DNA of 64,000 nt from Salinimicrobium nanhaiense (GCA_012038135.1 JAAVJQ010000006.1:62001-126000), one strand, 5' to 3'; shown: positions 25,646 to 35,652, numbered from the stretch's first letter. Program-made: numbers and translations. Notes: generated from the letters alone by a model not told the origin.

Positions 25646-28141
25646 ATGAAATCTCATAATAAATCTATTGAACATTATTTTTCTACAATAGGCGAAAAGG
25701 CCGATGAAATCGGACTTTCAAAAGAGGAAATCAAAAAGGACTTTTTACAGAAATTATTTTATCATGTAGGTCGTGTACCTGCCTTGACTACCATCAATGA
25801 TCTTTACACCGCCCTCGCACTCACCATAAGGGACAGGGTTTTGCGGCAATTCGTCCTTTCTACAGAGGAATTTTCCAGAAAGAATTCCCGGGGGATTGCT
25901 TATTTCTCGGCCGAATATCTCCCGGGACCACACCTGGGGAATAATCTGCTTAACCTTGAAATTTTTGACGAGACAAGGGAAGCTTTAAAAGAACTGGATC
26001 TGGATTTGGATGAGCTAATTGAACAGGAAGTGGAACCGGGCTTAGGAAATGGAGGCTTAGGAAGACTTGCTTCCTGCTACATGGATTCCCTTGCTACTCT
26101 GGGCATCCCGGCTGTTGGCTACGGAATTAGATACGAATTCGGAATTTTTAAACAAGAGATCAAAGAAGGCTGGCAATCTGAAGCTACAGACAAATGGCTG
26201 CATTATGGTAGCCCCTGGGAGTTGATAAGACCCGAGGTCTCTTACGTGGTGAAGTTTGGGGGTAAAACAAACCACTATACCAACAGGAATAATGACTATG
26301 CTGTAGAATGGATCCCGGAAAGTGAGGTAGTAGGAACTGCTTATGATACTGCTATTTTAGGATACCAAAGCAAAGGGATCATCATGAGACTTTGGAAAGC
26401 CGAGGCTACTGAATCTTTTGATTTTTCAGTCTATAATATGGGAGATTATTATAAAGCAGTAGAAAAGAAAGTACGATCTGAAAATATTACAAAAGTTTTG
26501 TACCCGAATGATGAAAACCTTTCCGGAAAAGAGTTGAGGCTAAGACAACAGTATTTCTTCGTTTCCTGCTCCCTTCAGGATATGATAAGGTTGCATTTTG
26601 TACAGGGACGAAAGCTGGAGGATTTCCATGAAAAATTTGCAATTCAGCTTAACGACACCCATCCTTCTATTGCCGTGGCCGAATTAATGCGGCTGCTTGT
26701 TGATGAACACGAAATGGAATGGAAACAGGCCTGGGAGATCACCCGTAACACCTTTGCATATACCAATCACACCCTACTGCCCGAAGCTCTTGAAAAATGG
26801 TCTGTAAGTTTATTGGGAAGGTTATTACCCCGGCATCTGGAGATCATCTATGAGATCAACAGTCGCTTCCTTAATGAGCTAAGGGAAAAAGGTCTTAGCG
26901 GGGAGCAAATTGCACGCATGTCCCTGATCGACGAACACGGGGAACCTTCGGTAAGAATGGCACATCTTGCTACTGTAGGGAGTTTTAAAGTTAACGGAGT
27001 TTCACAGTTGCATTCCAGACTTCTTAAGACCCAGGTGCTCAATGATTTTGCTGAAATATGGCCCGATAAATTTACCAATGTGACTAATGGCGTGGCTCAC
27101 CGCAGATTCCTTGCTGTAAGTAATCCCGGTTTGTCTAAATTAATTTCCGAAAAAATAGGTACAGAATGGCTTACAGATCTTACCTCCTTAAAACAGCTGG
27201 AAAAATTTGCCGATGATGAAGCATTTCAGAAGCAATGGATGGAAGTAAAGCTTGAAAACAAAAAACTTCTTAGTCAGCTTTTGGAAGAAAGAGCCGGAGT
27301 AAAGATCGATCCCACCATGCTTTTTGATGTGCAGGTCAAGCGTATTCACGAGTATAAGAGACAACATTTGATGCTGTTGCATATTCTTGATCTTTACTTA
27401 AAGATAAAGGAAGGACGGGGTGAGAACATTGCTCCTTCTGCATTTATTTTTGCCGGAAAGGCCGCTCCGGGATATTTTATGGCGAAATTGATCATAAGAC
27501 TTGTCACTGCAGTAGCCGATCTTGTTAACAATGATGAGGAAGTGAATAAGATCCTGAAAGTAGCTTTCCTGCCCAACTTTAGCGTGAAACAGGCACAGAG
27601 GGTATACCCGGCTGCAGATCTTTCTGAACAGATCTCTATGGCCGGAAAAGAAGCTTCGGGCACCGGAAACATGAAGTTTACCCTTAACGGTGCGCTAACG
27701 ATCGGTACCCTTGATGGCGCTAATGTGGAGATACGAGAGGAAGTTGGAGAAGAAAATTTCTTCCTGTTTGGGCAAACCACAGAAGAAGTACAGGAAACCA
27801 AAAGACAGGGATACAGACCTTCTAAATACTATGAGGAACAGGAGGACCTTAAAAAGGTTCTGGACTACCTGGTTTCCGGGGAATTGGGAGATGGAGATAA
27901 AGAACTCTTCAGGCCATTGTATAACAATTTGCTGCAACAGGATCCTTATCAGCTGTTAAAGGATTTTCAGTCCTATTGTGAAAGAAAGCATGATATCCAC
28001 CATGTTTGGAAAGACGGGAAGGAATGGGCAAGAAGATCAATTCTCAATGTTTCCAGGATTGGTAAATTTTCTTCGGACAGGTCAATATTGGAATATTGCG
28101 AGAATATCTGGAAAGTCGAACCTCTAAGAATAAAAAATTAG
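25646..28141 (+). CDS. glgP: Glycogen/alpha-glucan phosphorylase (GT35)
   Basis: The 831-residue product releases glucose-1-phosphate from glycogen with pyridoxal phosphate. Motifs are YFSAEYLPGPHLGNNL near residue 85, EPGLGNGGLGRLASCYMDSLA near 130, and the PLP site EASGTGNMKFTLNG with Lys677, followed by GTLDGANVEI. Its length and order match the full-length family. It may be cotranscribed with the preceding conserved gene. It is convergent with the HD gene, only 18 bases apart. Confidence 0.96.
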   Translation: MKSHNKSIEHYFSTIGEKADEIGLSKEEIKKDFLQKLFYHVGRVPALTTINDLYTALALTIRDRVLRQFVLSTEEFSRKNSRGIAYFSAEYLPGPHLGNNLLNLEIFDETREALKELDLDLDELIEQEVEPGLGNGGLGRLASCYMDSLATLGIPAVGYGIRYEFGIFKQEIKEGWQSEATDKWLHYGSPWELIRPEVSYVVKFGGKTNHYTNRNNDYAVEWIPESEVVGTAYDTAILGYQSKGIIMRLWKAEATESFDFSVYNMGDYYKAVEKKVRSENITKVLYPNDENLSGKELRLRQQYFFVSCSLQDMIRLHFVQGRKLEDFHEKFAIQLNDTHPSIAVAELMRLLVDEHEMEWKQAWEITRNTFAYTNHTLLPEALEKWSVSLLGRLLPRHLEIIYEINSRFLNELREKGLSGEQIARMSLIDEHGEPSVRMAHLATVGSFKVNGVSQLHSRLLKTQVLNDFAEIWPDKFTNVTNGVAHRRFLAVSNPGLSKLISEKIGTEWLTDLTSLKQLEKFADDEAFQKQWMEVKLENKKLLSQLLEERAGVKIDPTMLFDVQVKRIHEYKRQHLMLLHILDLYLKIKEGRGENIAPSAFIFAGKAAPGYFMAKLIIRLVTAVADLVNNDEEVNKILKVAFLPNFSVKQAQRVYPAADLSEQISMAGKEASGTGNMKFTLNGALTIGTLDGANVEIREEVGEENFFLFGQTTEEVQETKRQGYRPSKYYEEQEDLKKVLDYLVSGELGDGDKELFRPLYNNLLQQDPYQLLKDFQSYCERKHDIHHVWKDGKEWARRSILNVSRIGKFSSDRSILEYCENIWKVEPLRIKN

Positions 28142-28159
28142 GAAGGGACAATAGGCAGG

Positions 28160-28738
28160 TCAGATTTTTACTTTAGACATTAGATCCTGTAGATGTTCAG
28201 CTTTTACCGCTTCACAGTGAATTTGACAGTAGTTGGTGTGGTAAGAATGTTCTTTTAGGAATTTAATCTGTATCTCGTTCCACTCCTGCCGTGAAAGATT
28301 CGGTTTATCATGCAACAATTCCCTGTAGAGATCCTCACTTATTTCGGGAAAACTTTCTGTGCCCAGGTACTCAAGGTCGGCATCTGCAAGGATCCTCTCT
28401 AAAAGGGTCTTTGGTTGCTGGGGAATCTTTGTGGCCATGATCATGCTGCAGATTTTATTATTTTCTTCGGGAGAAACATCATATTCAGAAAGTTCTTTTT
28501 CAGCAATTTCACAGCTCTTGAGCTCATGTTCTTCACGGTCTTTAATAAATCCCAGGTCGTGATAGAGGGCTGCGACCTTTAGGAGGAAAAGATCTCTTCC
28601 TGATACTCCTTCCTGTTCGGCTAAAAATTCGGCTTTCTCCAGAACGTATTTAGTATGTTCAGGGGAGTGGTAGTATAACCAGGGCGGCAGGTTATTCTCC
28701 AGGTTTGATATTACTTTCCTGTAGATCTGTTCGAACAT
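28160..28738 (-). CDS. HD-domain phosphohydrolase
   Basis: The 192-residue product starts at 28738 (MFEQIYRKVI). HD-family metal residues appear in YYHSPEHTKYVL, ALYHDLGF and LADADLEYLG. These proteins hydrolyse nucleotides or cyclic nucleotides; the substrate here is unknown. The start lies 47 bases inside the 3' end of the upstream YitT gene, implying coupling. An adenylate cyclase lies 3 kb away, but a link is only speculation. Confidence 0.85.
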   Translation of the reverse strand: MFEQIYRKVISNLENNLPPWLYYHSPEHTKYVLEKAEFLAEQEGVSGRDLFLLKVAALYHDLGFIKDREEHELKSCEIAEKELSEYDVSPEENNKICSMIMATKIPQQPKTLLERILADADLEYLGTESFPEISEDLYRELLHDKPNLSRQEWNEIQIKFLKEHSYHTNYCQIHCEAVKAEHLQDLMSKVKI

Positions 28739-29633
28739 AATCTTCAAAAGGGTCTTTTGCGGTTTGTTTCCCAATTCCGCCTTTTACTTCTTTAATTCTT
28801 TGCACAAAGAAAAAGGCATGAGGATCTATTTTAATGGTCGCTTCTTTTATTCTATGTATTTCAAGTCGTGTGACAATGGTCATTACAATATCACAATCAT
28901 GTTTTATGGTATAGGCACCCGGCAGGTAGCCTCTTTCACCTTTATAGACCGTAATGGCTTTTCCGAAGTCATTCACGATTAGCGATTTCACCTGTTCACA
29001 TTCTCCTGAAATGATACTAAGGGCGGTAAATTCTTCAAAACCATCTATTACATAATCTGTAGTTTTTGCAGCTGTGAAGTACACCAAAAATGAATACATC
29101 GCAGTTTCTATGTTAAAAACAAAGGCTGCACCAATAAATATTAATGCATTGAAGGTAAGAATTATCTCGGCAGTAGAAAAAGCAGAATTTCGCGTGGTAT
29201 GTAGAGCCATGATCTCGATCCCGTCCAAAACCCCACCTGCTTTTATCACCAGCCCAATCCCCAGGCCAATCAGAAAACCTCCAAAAACAGCAATAAGGAC
29301 TTTATCTTCAGTCACCGGGGGTATTTCTATGAAATGCATTAATATAGTAAGCATAATGATGGACAGCAGGGCTCTTAAGGCAAAGGTTTTCCCTATCTTT
29401 TTGTAGCCCAGGTAGAGAAACGGAAGGTTGAAAATAACGAGTAAATAGGTGAAGGGGATATCCAGGATCTCTTGGGCAAGAATTGAGATCCCCGTAACAC
29501 CACCGTCTAAAAAGTGATTTGGAAGCATGAATCCTTCCAGAGCTATCATTGCAGAGATAACACCAAAGATGGTATAGGCAATTGAATGAAGGGAGTAGAT
29601 CGATCTCCAGTTAATCCTGTTCTTTTTTTGCAT
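28692..29633 (-). CDS. YitT family membrane protein (DUF161/DUF2179)
   Basis: The 313-residue product has about five to six transmembrane helices (about 20-200), including GVTGISILAQ and GGFLIGLGIGLVIKAGGVLDGIE. A soluble C-terminal DUF2179 domain follows (about 215-290, TVYKGERGYLPGAYT..IVMTIVTRLE). Its physiological role is unknown. The downstream HD gene starts within its last codons. Confidence 0.9.
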   Translation of the reverse strand: MQKKNRINWRSIYSLHSIAYTIFGVISAMIALEGFMLPNHFLDGGVTGISILAQEILDIPFTYLLVIFNLPFLYLGYKKIGKTFALRALLSIIMLTILMHFIEIPPVTEDKVLIAVFGGFLIGLGIGLVIKAGGVLDGIEIMALHTTRNSAFSTAEIILTFNALIFIGAAFVFNIETAMYSFLVYFTAAKTTDYVIDGFEEFTALSIISGECEQVKSLIVNDFGKAITVYKGERGYLPGAYTIKHDCDIVMTIVTRLEIHRIKEATIKIDPHAFFFVQRIKEVKGGIGKQTAKDPFEDYVRTDLQESNIKPGE

Positions 29634-29694
29634 TTTGGTCTTCTCTGTTTTTAACTCAATACTTCCTAAACCTGGATGGGTTCGATTTTACTTT

Positions 29695-30036
29695 TTAAAC
29701 ATATGGCACCCATTTCCCGACATTGAAATGATGAGCAATTCCCGCAGTCAACAATCCAAGGCTTGACATTTTCTCCTGCTTAGTTAGTTGTTGCTCTACA
29801 GATCGTGAGCGTCTTTGTATAGCTTTAAATTTCTTTTTTAATTCCGCTGAATTTACCTCGGCCCGGGGCTGTGAAGATTCCGGGTGAGAATTTAACAACT
29901 TCCAATCCTCACCTGATTTTCCCAGGTCAAGCTGAATGCTGAATTTGCTTCCGTTTTGAAGAGCAAGCTGTTTCTTCAAAGCTTTGACGAGCTCTAAAAA
30001 AACAGGATCTTCTGTTTTTCTTTCTTTCTTTTCCAT
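29695..30036 (-). pseudogene. Histidine-kinase remnant truncated at the H box
   Basis: A 113-residue frame ends in a kinase dimerisation helix, EQQLTKQEKMSSLGLLTAGI followed by AHHFN, and then runs into unrelated residues and a stop eight codons later. The usual continuation after the phosphoacceptor His (N-P-L-N and the ATPase domain) is missing. The N-terminal part is Lys/Glu-rich without a sensor domain. I read it as the 5' piece of a broken kinase gene. Confidence 0.6.
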
Positions 30037-30318
30037 TTATTTAAGAAGCTAACTTTGATTAAGTTAAGAAAAAAATGCTTAGGTGTTGAAAATTGCTTTT
30101 TAAAGCTTAATTGTTCCTGAATTTTAAATTCTCTTCCTGAGAAATAGGAAGTAGTAATAAATTTTGCTCCTTTTCCCCGGGCAGATTGTTGTTTGAATTC
30201 CCCCCTGTGCTTTGACTATTTCATAGGTTCATAGGAAGGGAATAATCCCAAACCTGTTCCTTCTGTTCCCCCGGCTGTGCGACAGGATTGACTGCACAAT
30301 ACCATCTGCACGATTTCC
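30037..30318. other. Non-coding stretch in decayed region
   Basis: This is AT-rich, contains stops in all frames and has no clear hairpin. It lies between two kinase remnants. Confidence 0.4.
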
Positions 30319-30534
30319 ATGTTGAAAGATCTTATGAAGTTTTTCTTCTATTTTCCCAGAAGTTCGGTAAAGCCGCCAAGGGGAGTAGTATTTACTGTTT
30401 TATCAACTTTGACTGCCATAGCTTTTCTGGCAGCTATTGTTTCGACTTTTATCTCTTCAATAAGTAAAGATGCATCAGAAAAATTGGTAACAGAATTCAA
30501 CGGATTCTTCACTCATGTACAGTTCCGGCAGTAA
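30319..30534 (+). CDS. Doubtful small membrane protein frame
   Basis: The 71-residue frame has one strong hydrophobic helix (VFTVLSTLTAIAFLAAIVSTFI, about 24-45). It overlaps the end of the antisense kinase remnant and lies in a decayed region, so it may be the N-terminal piece of a lost membrane sensor or chance. Confidence 0.25.
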   Translation: MLKDLMKFFFYFPRSSVKPPRGVVFTVLSTLTAIAFLAAIVSTFISSISKDASEKLVTEFNGFFTHVQFRQ

Positions 30535-30718
30535 GGTGTTCCAGGGAAGCCAATTTCTCCTGTTGTACCAGTTGATGTTGGGCCGCTTTAAGGTCCTCTT
30601 GAGATTGCCGTAAGTTCCCCATTGCCTGCTCCAGATCGGTGGTGCGTTCTTCTACCATGATGTCCAGGTGTGTGTGCATTCTTAGAAATTTCTTCCCCTG
30701 GTAAAGAGACATTCCCAC
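30509..30718 (-). pseudogene. Second histidine-kinase remnant ending at the H box
   Basis: The 69-residue frame contains a signalling coiled coil (VEERTTDLEQAMGNLRQSQE) and the start of a DHp helix (QEKLASLEHLTAGTVHE), with a stop directly after His-Glu. Upstream, the sensor part is not in frame, and downstream no ATPase domain is present. The family normally continues N-P-L after this point. It is a clear fragment, related in type but not identical to the remnant at 29695. Confidence 0.6.
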
Positions 30719-30947
30719 TGATTAGTAAGGAAGATGCGAAAAACATCATCCCGGGAAGGAAGTTAGAGATTTTCAGGGATTGTAAAATATTGAATAGCAA
30801 ATATTTATTAGCCCTGTCATCTTTCGCTGTCATACTTTATGGACCCTTTGTTTATAAGGAGACAAAATTTGCTGTTTAACGATATAAATTGGTGACAAGA
30901 CTTTTATTCAGTACCTTAATATTCAGTTAATTAACCTTTTTTTAGCT

Positions 30948-31373
30948 ATGGAAGCAAAAGACACCAGGATCTACATGATCGTTGATACAGAAAAAATCAG
31001 ATCAGGTAAGGAGGAAGAGTGCGTAGAATTTAAAGATGACCGCAAAAATCCCAATCCACACAATGACCCACGGAAATTCAACTCCGTTATTAATCCCCGC
31101 AAAAAAGTGTTCTGGTATGGAGAGCCAAAGGCCCGGCCGCAGGACACTGTTGACATTGTTGATATTGAAAGGAAAGGTGCCAATGACCCTGACTTTTTAA
31201 AAACCAAAGGAAATGATCCTTCCCGTAGAGGAGCCTACATGGGTCAGGTGATCGATGAGGGCAAAGACGGGGAGGTAAGCAGCTATAATGTCATTTTTGA
31301 GATAAAAGATAAGAAAGGACAGTATAGAGTGGATCCAAAACTTACTATGGAAATTCCAAAAAGTCAGGAATGA
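30948..31373 (+). CDS. Conserved-looking hypothetical protein coupled to an adenylate cyclase
   Basis: This 141-residue hydrophilic cytoplasmic protein is rich in Lys, Asp and Pro (KNPNPHNDPRKFNSVINPRK, then GNDPSRRGAYMGQVIDEG). It has no signal peptide and no domain I know. Its stop overlaps the cyclase start by ATGA, which suggests the two act together or are made in fixed ratio. Confidence 0.7.
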   Translation: MEAKDTRIYMIVDTEKIRSGKEEECVEFKDDRKNPNPHNDPRKFNSVINPRKKVFWYGEPKARPQDTVDIVDIERKGANDPDFLKTKGNDPSRRGAYMGQVIDEGKDGEVSSYNVIFEIKDKKGQYRVDPKLTMEIPKSQE

Positions 31374-33193
31374 AGTCATTTGGGGAAATATTTATTTTCT
31401 TGATTTTGCTCTTGCCTGTAGAGGTAATTGCACAGAATTTTCCTTTAACAGATAGTATTGAAGATGTTTACGAGTCAAACCCTGCTCCTGAACAGGAGTT
31501 AAACCAACTTTTAGACATTGCCGTCGCATTAAAAAATCCGGATTCTATTCATATATATTCTTCACGGGCTATTGAGGTGGCAAAGGCCTCTTCCAATGAA
31601 GAAGGACTTTTAAATGCATTTCAAATTCATGGTGTAGCCTGGAGATATAAAGCCGATTACACTAAGGCTTTGGAATATTTATTTATGGCATTGGAGCTCG
31701 CAGAAAAATTAAATATACCCGAAGAAATTGGAAGCCTAAACATTGAAATTGGTAATGTATATTCGGTAAGTGGAAATAATGAGTTGGCCCTGGTGTATTA
31801 TAGTAGGGGACTAAATGTACTCAGAGAACAAGGAAATGACCATCTTTTTGGAAAAGGTTTATTCAACCTGGCGGATGATATGTTGAAAAACGGAATGATC
31901 GATTCTTCCTTTGCATACACTAAAGAGGCCCAGGGGATTTTCCGTAAACATAAAGACACTCTGGCTGAAGCCTACGCTTTAGGCAATCTCGGTATGATAT
32001 ACGCCAGGAGAGGAGAAAATAAAAAGGCGGGAAATCATCTTATAGCAGCAATAGATCTTCTTGAAAAAGAAAAAGATTACAGTGCAATAACAGAATACTT
32101 GTCTTCAATGGCGGATATCTATTTAGATGATGGTAATGAAAGGGCAGCAATTTTTTATGGAGAGAGAAGCCTTGAAACAGCTGAAAATTATAATCTCAGA
32201 GGTAATTTGCAGGATATTCATTTAAAGTTATCCAATATCTACGAGGGTGCAGGAAACACAGCCCAGGCTTTTGATCATTTCAAGCAGTATGTCCTCTACA
32301 AAGACAGCATAAGGAATATACAATCTATAGAGGAGATGGCTAATCTACGATCAGATTTTGAAATTTCCCGAAAGCAGATACAGGTAGATCTTCTCAATGA
32401 ACAGCAGGCAAATCAGCGTAATGTCGTCATAGCAGTAAGTGTTGCTTTATTTCTTATTGCGCTACTGGCATTTGGATTATACCGGCGTAATAAGCACATA
32501 GGCAGGACCAAAAAGATCATTGAGAAGGAAAAGAACCGGTCCGATCTTTTATTGCTGAATATCCTGCCCCAGGAAACGGCAATGGAATTAAAAGAACAGG
32601 GGAAAGTTCAGGCAAAGCGTTTTGAAGCGGTGACCATTCTTTTTACCGATTTCCAGAATTTCACCCATTTCTCCGAAAATCTTTCTCCGGAAGAACTGGT
32701 AAAAAGTGTAGACTTCTATTTTTCAAAGTTTGATGAGATCGTGGAACAACACGGGCTTGAGAAGATCAAAACCGTTGGAGATGCTTTTATGTGTGCCGCC
32801 GGAGTTCCTTTTCCGGTGGAAGATCATGCCGAAAGAACCTTAGCTGCTGCCTGTGATATGGTAGCTTTTGTAAAGGATGCTAAAAAGCTTGACACCGCCG
32901 ATGAGACACGGTTTGATATTAGGATAGGAATAAATTCCGGTCCTGTGGTGGCGGGGGTGGTAGGCAGTAAGAAGTGGGCATATGACATTTGGGGTGATGC
33001 CGTTAATATTGCAGCACGTATGGAAAGTTGTTCGCAATCTGGAGAGATCAATATTTCAGAAAATACCTATGACCTGATCAAGGACAAGTTTGACTGCCAT
33101 TACAGGGGAGAAATAATGGTCAAGAATAAAGGAATGATGAAGATGTATTTTGTCATAGGAAGGAAGCATATTTCACAACCCAACGTGGCTTAA
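31370..33193 (+). CDS. TPR-repeat membrane adenylate cyclase (class III)
   Basis: The 607-residue product has a signal peptide (ends VIAQ) and a periplasmic TPR solenoid (about 50-330, e.g. YTKALEYLFMALELAEKL). One transmembrane helix lies at about 350-370 (VVIAVSVALFLIALLAFGLY), then a cytoplasmic class III cyclase domain (about 410-600). Metal ligands are Asp427 (LFTDFQNF) and Asp471 (KTVGDAFM). Lys467 and the Asp of YDIWGDAVN are the adenine-selecting pair, so ATP rather than GTP is the expected substrate. This architecture is common in Bacteroidetes. Confidence 0.92.
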   Translation: MKSFGEIFIFLILLLPVEVIAQNFPLTDSIEDVYESNPAPEQELNQLLDIAVALKNPDSIHIYSSRAIEVAKASSNEEGLLNAFQIHGVAWRYKADYTKALEYLFMALELAEKLNIPEEIGSLNIEIGNVYSVSGNNELALVYYSRGLNVLREQGNDHLFGKGLFNLADDMLKNGMIDSSFAYTKEAQGIFRKHKDTLAEAYALGNLGMIYARRGENKKAGNHLIAAIDLLEKEKDYSAITEYLSSMADIYLDDGNERAAIFYGERSLETAENYNLRGNLQDIHLKLSNIYEGAGNTAQAFDHFKQYVLYKDSIRNIQSIEEMANLRSDFEISRKQIQVDLLNEQQANQRNVVIAVSVALFLIALLAFGLYRRNKHIGRTKKIIEKEKNRSDLLLLNILPQETAMELKEQGKVQAKRFEAVTILFTDFQNFTHFSENLSPEELVKSVDFYFSKFDEIVEQHGLEKIKTVGDAFMCAAGVPFPVEDHAERTLAAACDMVAFVKDAKKLDTADETRFDIRIGINSGPVVAGVVGSKKWAYDIWGDAVNIAARMESCSQSGEINISENTYDLIKDKFDCHYRGEIMVKNKGMMKMYFVIGRKHISQPNVA

Positions 33194-33260
33194 GCTATAA
33201 AGCAAACATTCTCTGTAACATTTTTGTCGGTGTAGCTTAAAGAGGAATAATCGATTCTTT

Positions 33261-34052
33261 ATGAGAAATTTTTCTTTCTGCTGGCCTTCCTGATAGTCAT
33301 CGCCTGCAATCCCAGGAAACCCGCACTTGCGGTTACAGACACTACAGGTTTTTCCCGTTAAAGGAAGACAGGGACTTTTGATCCGTCAAAAGCTTAGTTT
33401 TGGAGATTACCAAACTTCGGTGGTGAAACGCTCCTGGACCCGCAGTGGGAATACCAGATTGGATCTTATTTCCGGTCAACCTCATGATCCAGCTTATTCT
33501 AATCTTATAGCCCTTATTACGCAGACAGTGATCAATCCTACTATTTTACCATGAAAGATCTCTTTGGTAATATAGCCGATGTTTACGCTGTCTCTCAATT
33601 TCATGCGGAAGATCTACAGACTGGAGACAATCCAAATTCAATGATCAATATTTTGCAGGACATTTTTGGAGGAACAGTTTTTTCTGAAGATCTTTTCTAT
33701 TTACAGGTATTTTCTTAATGATGAGAAACGCCCATGGCAATTGGTGCTTGACAATCATGCAACACAAGTTTTTCCCGGGGAATACACCGGTTTTTTTGCA
33801 CTTGATGATAAGAACTTTTATACATTAACGCCTATTACAGAACTTCAGGGGAAGAATGGAGCACAAAAGATCCTGGGGGGATCAATAGGGTATGAGATCT
33901 TCAATAGCAATGGAAAATCGGTGGCTGCAGTGTCATTGATAGATAATGGGGAGGTATATTTTCATCGTCAGGATCCTTCAGAAAGGCTTTTGCTGCCTTC
34001 ACTTTGTGCCGCACTTCTGCTACAGGAGGATATTTCAGGCTCCGGAATATAA
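33261..34052 (+). pseudogene. Frameshifted lipoprotein gene
   Basis: One protein can be followed through four frames. The first segment (ATG 33261) shifts in the T run at 33269-33273 into a lipoprotein signal (LLAFLIVIAC). A second shift in the T run at 33349-33353 leads to VKGRQGLLIRQKLSFGDYQ and onward. A third near 33510-33520 gives SYYFTMKDLFGNIADVYAV, and a fourth near 33706-33718 leads to FLNDEKRPWQLVLDN and on to the stop. The product family is unknown to me. Several shifts fall in homopolymers, so sequencing error should be excluded. Confidence 0.65.
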
Positions 34053-34161
34053 CTTCCTACATTAAATTTTTTTTATAACTTTAGGGGAAGGAGTTGATCC
34101 TGTTCCCCTCAGTTTTTGTTTCCCCCACCTTTTACATCGATAACCAATCAAACCAGATATC

Positions 34162-35652
34162 ATGAAAAAAGAGAGTAAGGAGGGAATTTCCCGAAAAACA
34201 TTTTTAAAACAAGTAGGATTAGGATTTGGAGCCCTGGGAACCGGAATTTTCTTTCCCGGAAGCCTTTCCGCAGCTAGTTTTCTTTCCGGAAGCACAAACA
34301 ATCCCAAAAATGTTGTAGTAGTAGGTGCCGGTCTTGCAGGCCTGGCTGCTGCCCGGGAGTTAAAGGCGAATGGGCATCAGGTGACTATCCTTGAAGCCAG
34401 GAATAGGCCCGGGGGCAGAGTATCGACGCTTCGGGAACCTTTTCCTGACGGAATTTATGCCGAAGAAGGTGCTGCAGCATATTCAGACAGTTATACTGAG
34501 GCTCTGAAACTGATCAATGAATTTAAATTCGAAAAAATCCCCTGGGCCATGCCTGAAGAAGGTATCGTATATCATCTTAATGGAAAGCGAATAGTAAGCA
34601 AAAAAGGAGAGGCTATAGACTGGCCTTACGAGTTGAGCGCAAAGGAAAAAGGAAAAGATCCTTTTGCCCTGGTGCAGATGTATATTATAGATACCCTTCC
34701 TAAAGAAACAGGCATGCCCGATCTTTGGGATAAGGCTCCTGTTGTGAATTTTGACAAAACGTCTCTTGCAGATTATCTGCGGAAGCAAGGCGCCAGTGAA
34801 GGAGCCATAAAGCTGTTGCAAAATACCATGTGGTTTGCCGCAGTTCCCGAAGGTACTTCTGGACTTTCTATGGCAATGTCAGATTTCGGATTTTTTATGG
34901 GAGGTATGCCCTTTATTCTGAAAGGTGGAAATGACCTGCTTCCGAAGGAGATGGCTAAACAAATGAAAGGAGAATTGCATTACGGGGTGGAGGTAAAAAC
35001 CGTAGAAGATCTGGAAGAGAAGGTTGTGATTTCGGCAGTAGAGAACGGAAAAAATACGACCTATGAGGCAGATGAGGTAATTGTTACCTTACCTTTAAAG
35101 GTCCTCAAAAATGTCACTTTTAAACCCGCTCTTTCCGCAGCAAAATCTAAGGCTATCGAGGGAATGCCGGTTCTGAATTCAACACGCGTTTTCATTGAAG
35201 TGGATAAACCTTTCTGGAGAGAAGAAGGAGTAACGGGCCTGGTCTTTTCAGATCTTCCTTTGATGAATGTCAATGCTTATCACAATGCCAAGGATCCCGA
35301 AAATGGGGCCGCGATGCTCGAGAGCTATGTGGTTGGTGAGCGTGCAGAAGAATTAGGAGAAATGGGAGAGCAGGAGGCAATAGAACAACAACTTCAGGAA
35401 ATGAAAAAGGTTTATCCGGAGGTGCAGGAGCATTTTACAGAAGGATATGTAAAAGCCTGGAGTGAAGATCCATATGCATTAGGAGGCCCCAGCTGGCCGG
35501 GTCCCGGGGATGTTACCGCTTATCTAAAAGACCTGCAGTCTCCGCATGGAAAAATCCATTTTGCAGGAGAACATACCAGTATTTTGCGAAGTACTATGGA
35601 AGGAGCATTAAGGTCCGGCATTAGGGCAGCGCAGGAGGTGCAGGAGAGTTAA
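34162..35652 (+). CDS. Flavin-dependent amine oxidase, exported
   Basis: The 496-residue product has an N-terminus SRKTFLKQVGLGFGALGTG that looks like a Tat-type signal with Arg-Lys in place of the Arg pair. An FAD-binding motif lies at about 50-80 (VVVVGAGLAGLAAARELKANG, then EARNRPGGRVST). The C-terminal FAD motif is HFAGEHTS..GTMEGAL-like (GEHTSILRSTMEGALRSG). It belongs to the monoamine oxidase/phytoene desaturase-like group; the amine substrate is unknown. The stop shares a TTAA palindrome with the convergent PhzF gene. Confidence 0.9.
   Translation: MKKESKEGISRKTFLKQVGLGFGALGTGIFFPGSLSAASFLSGSTNNPKNVVVVGAGLAGLAAARELKANGHQVTILEARNRPGGRVSTLREPFPDGIYAEEGAAAYSDSYTEALKLINEFKFEKIPWAMPEEGIVYHLNGKRIVSKKGEAIDWPYELSAKEKGKDPFALVQMYIIDTLPKETGMPDLWDKAPVVNFDKTSLADYLRKQGASEGAIKLLQNTMWFAAVPEGTSGLSMAMSDFGFFMGGMPFILKGGNDLLPKEMAKQMKGELHYGVEVKTVEDLEEKVVISAVENGKNTTYEADEVIVTLPLKVLKNVTFKPALSAAKSKAIEGMPVLNSTRVFIEVDKPFWREEGVTGLVFSDLPLMNVNAYHNAKDPENGAAMLESYVVGERAEELGEMGEQEAIEQQLQEMKKVYPEVQEHFTEGYVKAWSEDPYALGGPSWPGPGDVTAYLKDLQSPHGKIHFAGEHTSILRSTMEGALRSGIRAAQEVQES

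Noticed and set aside
30670..30879. 69-residue plus frame and an overlapping 81-residue minus frame in the decay patch
   Set aside because: They overlap each other and the kinase remnant; composition and lack of motifs suggest shadows.
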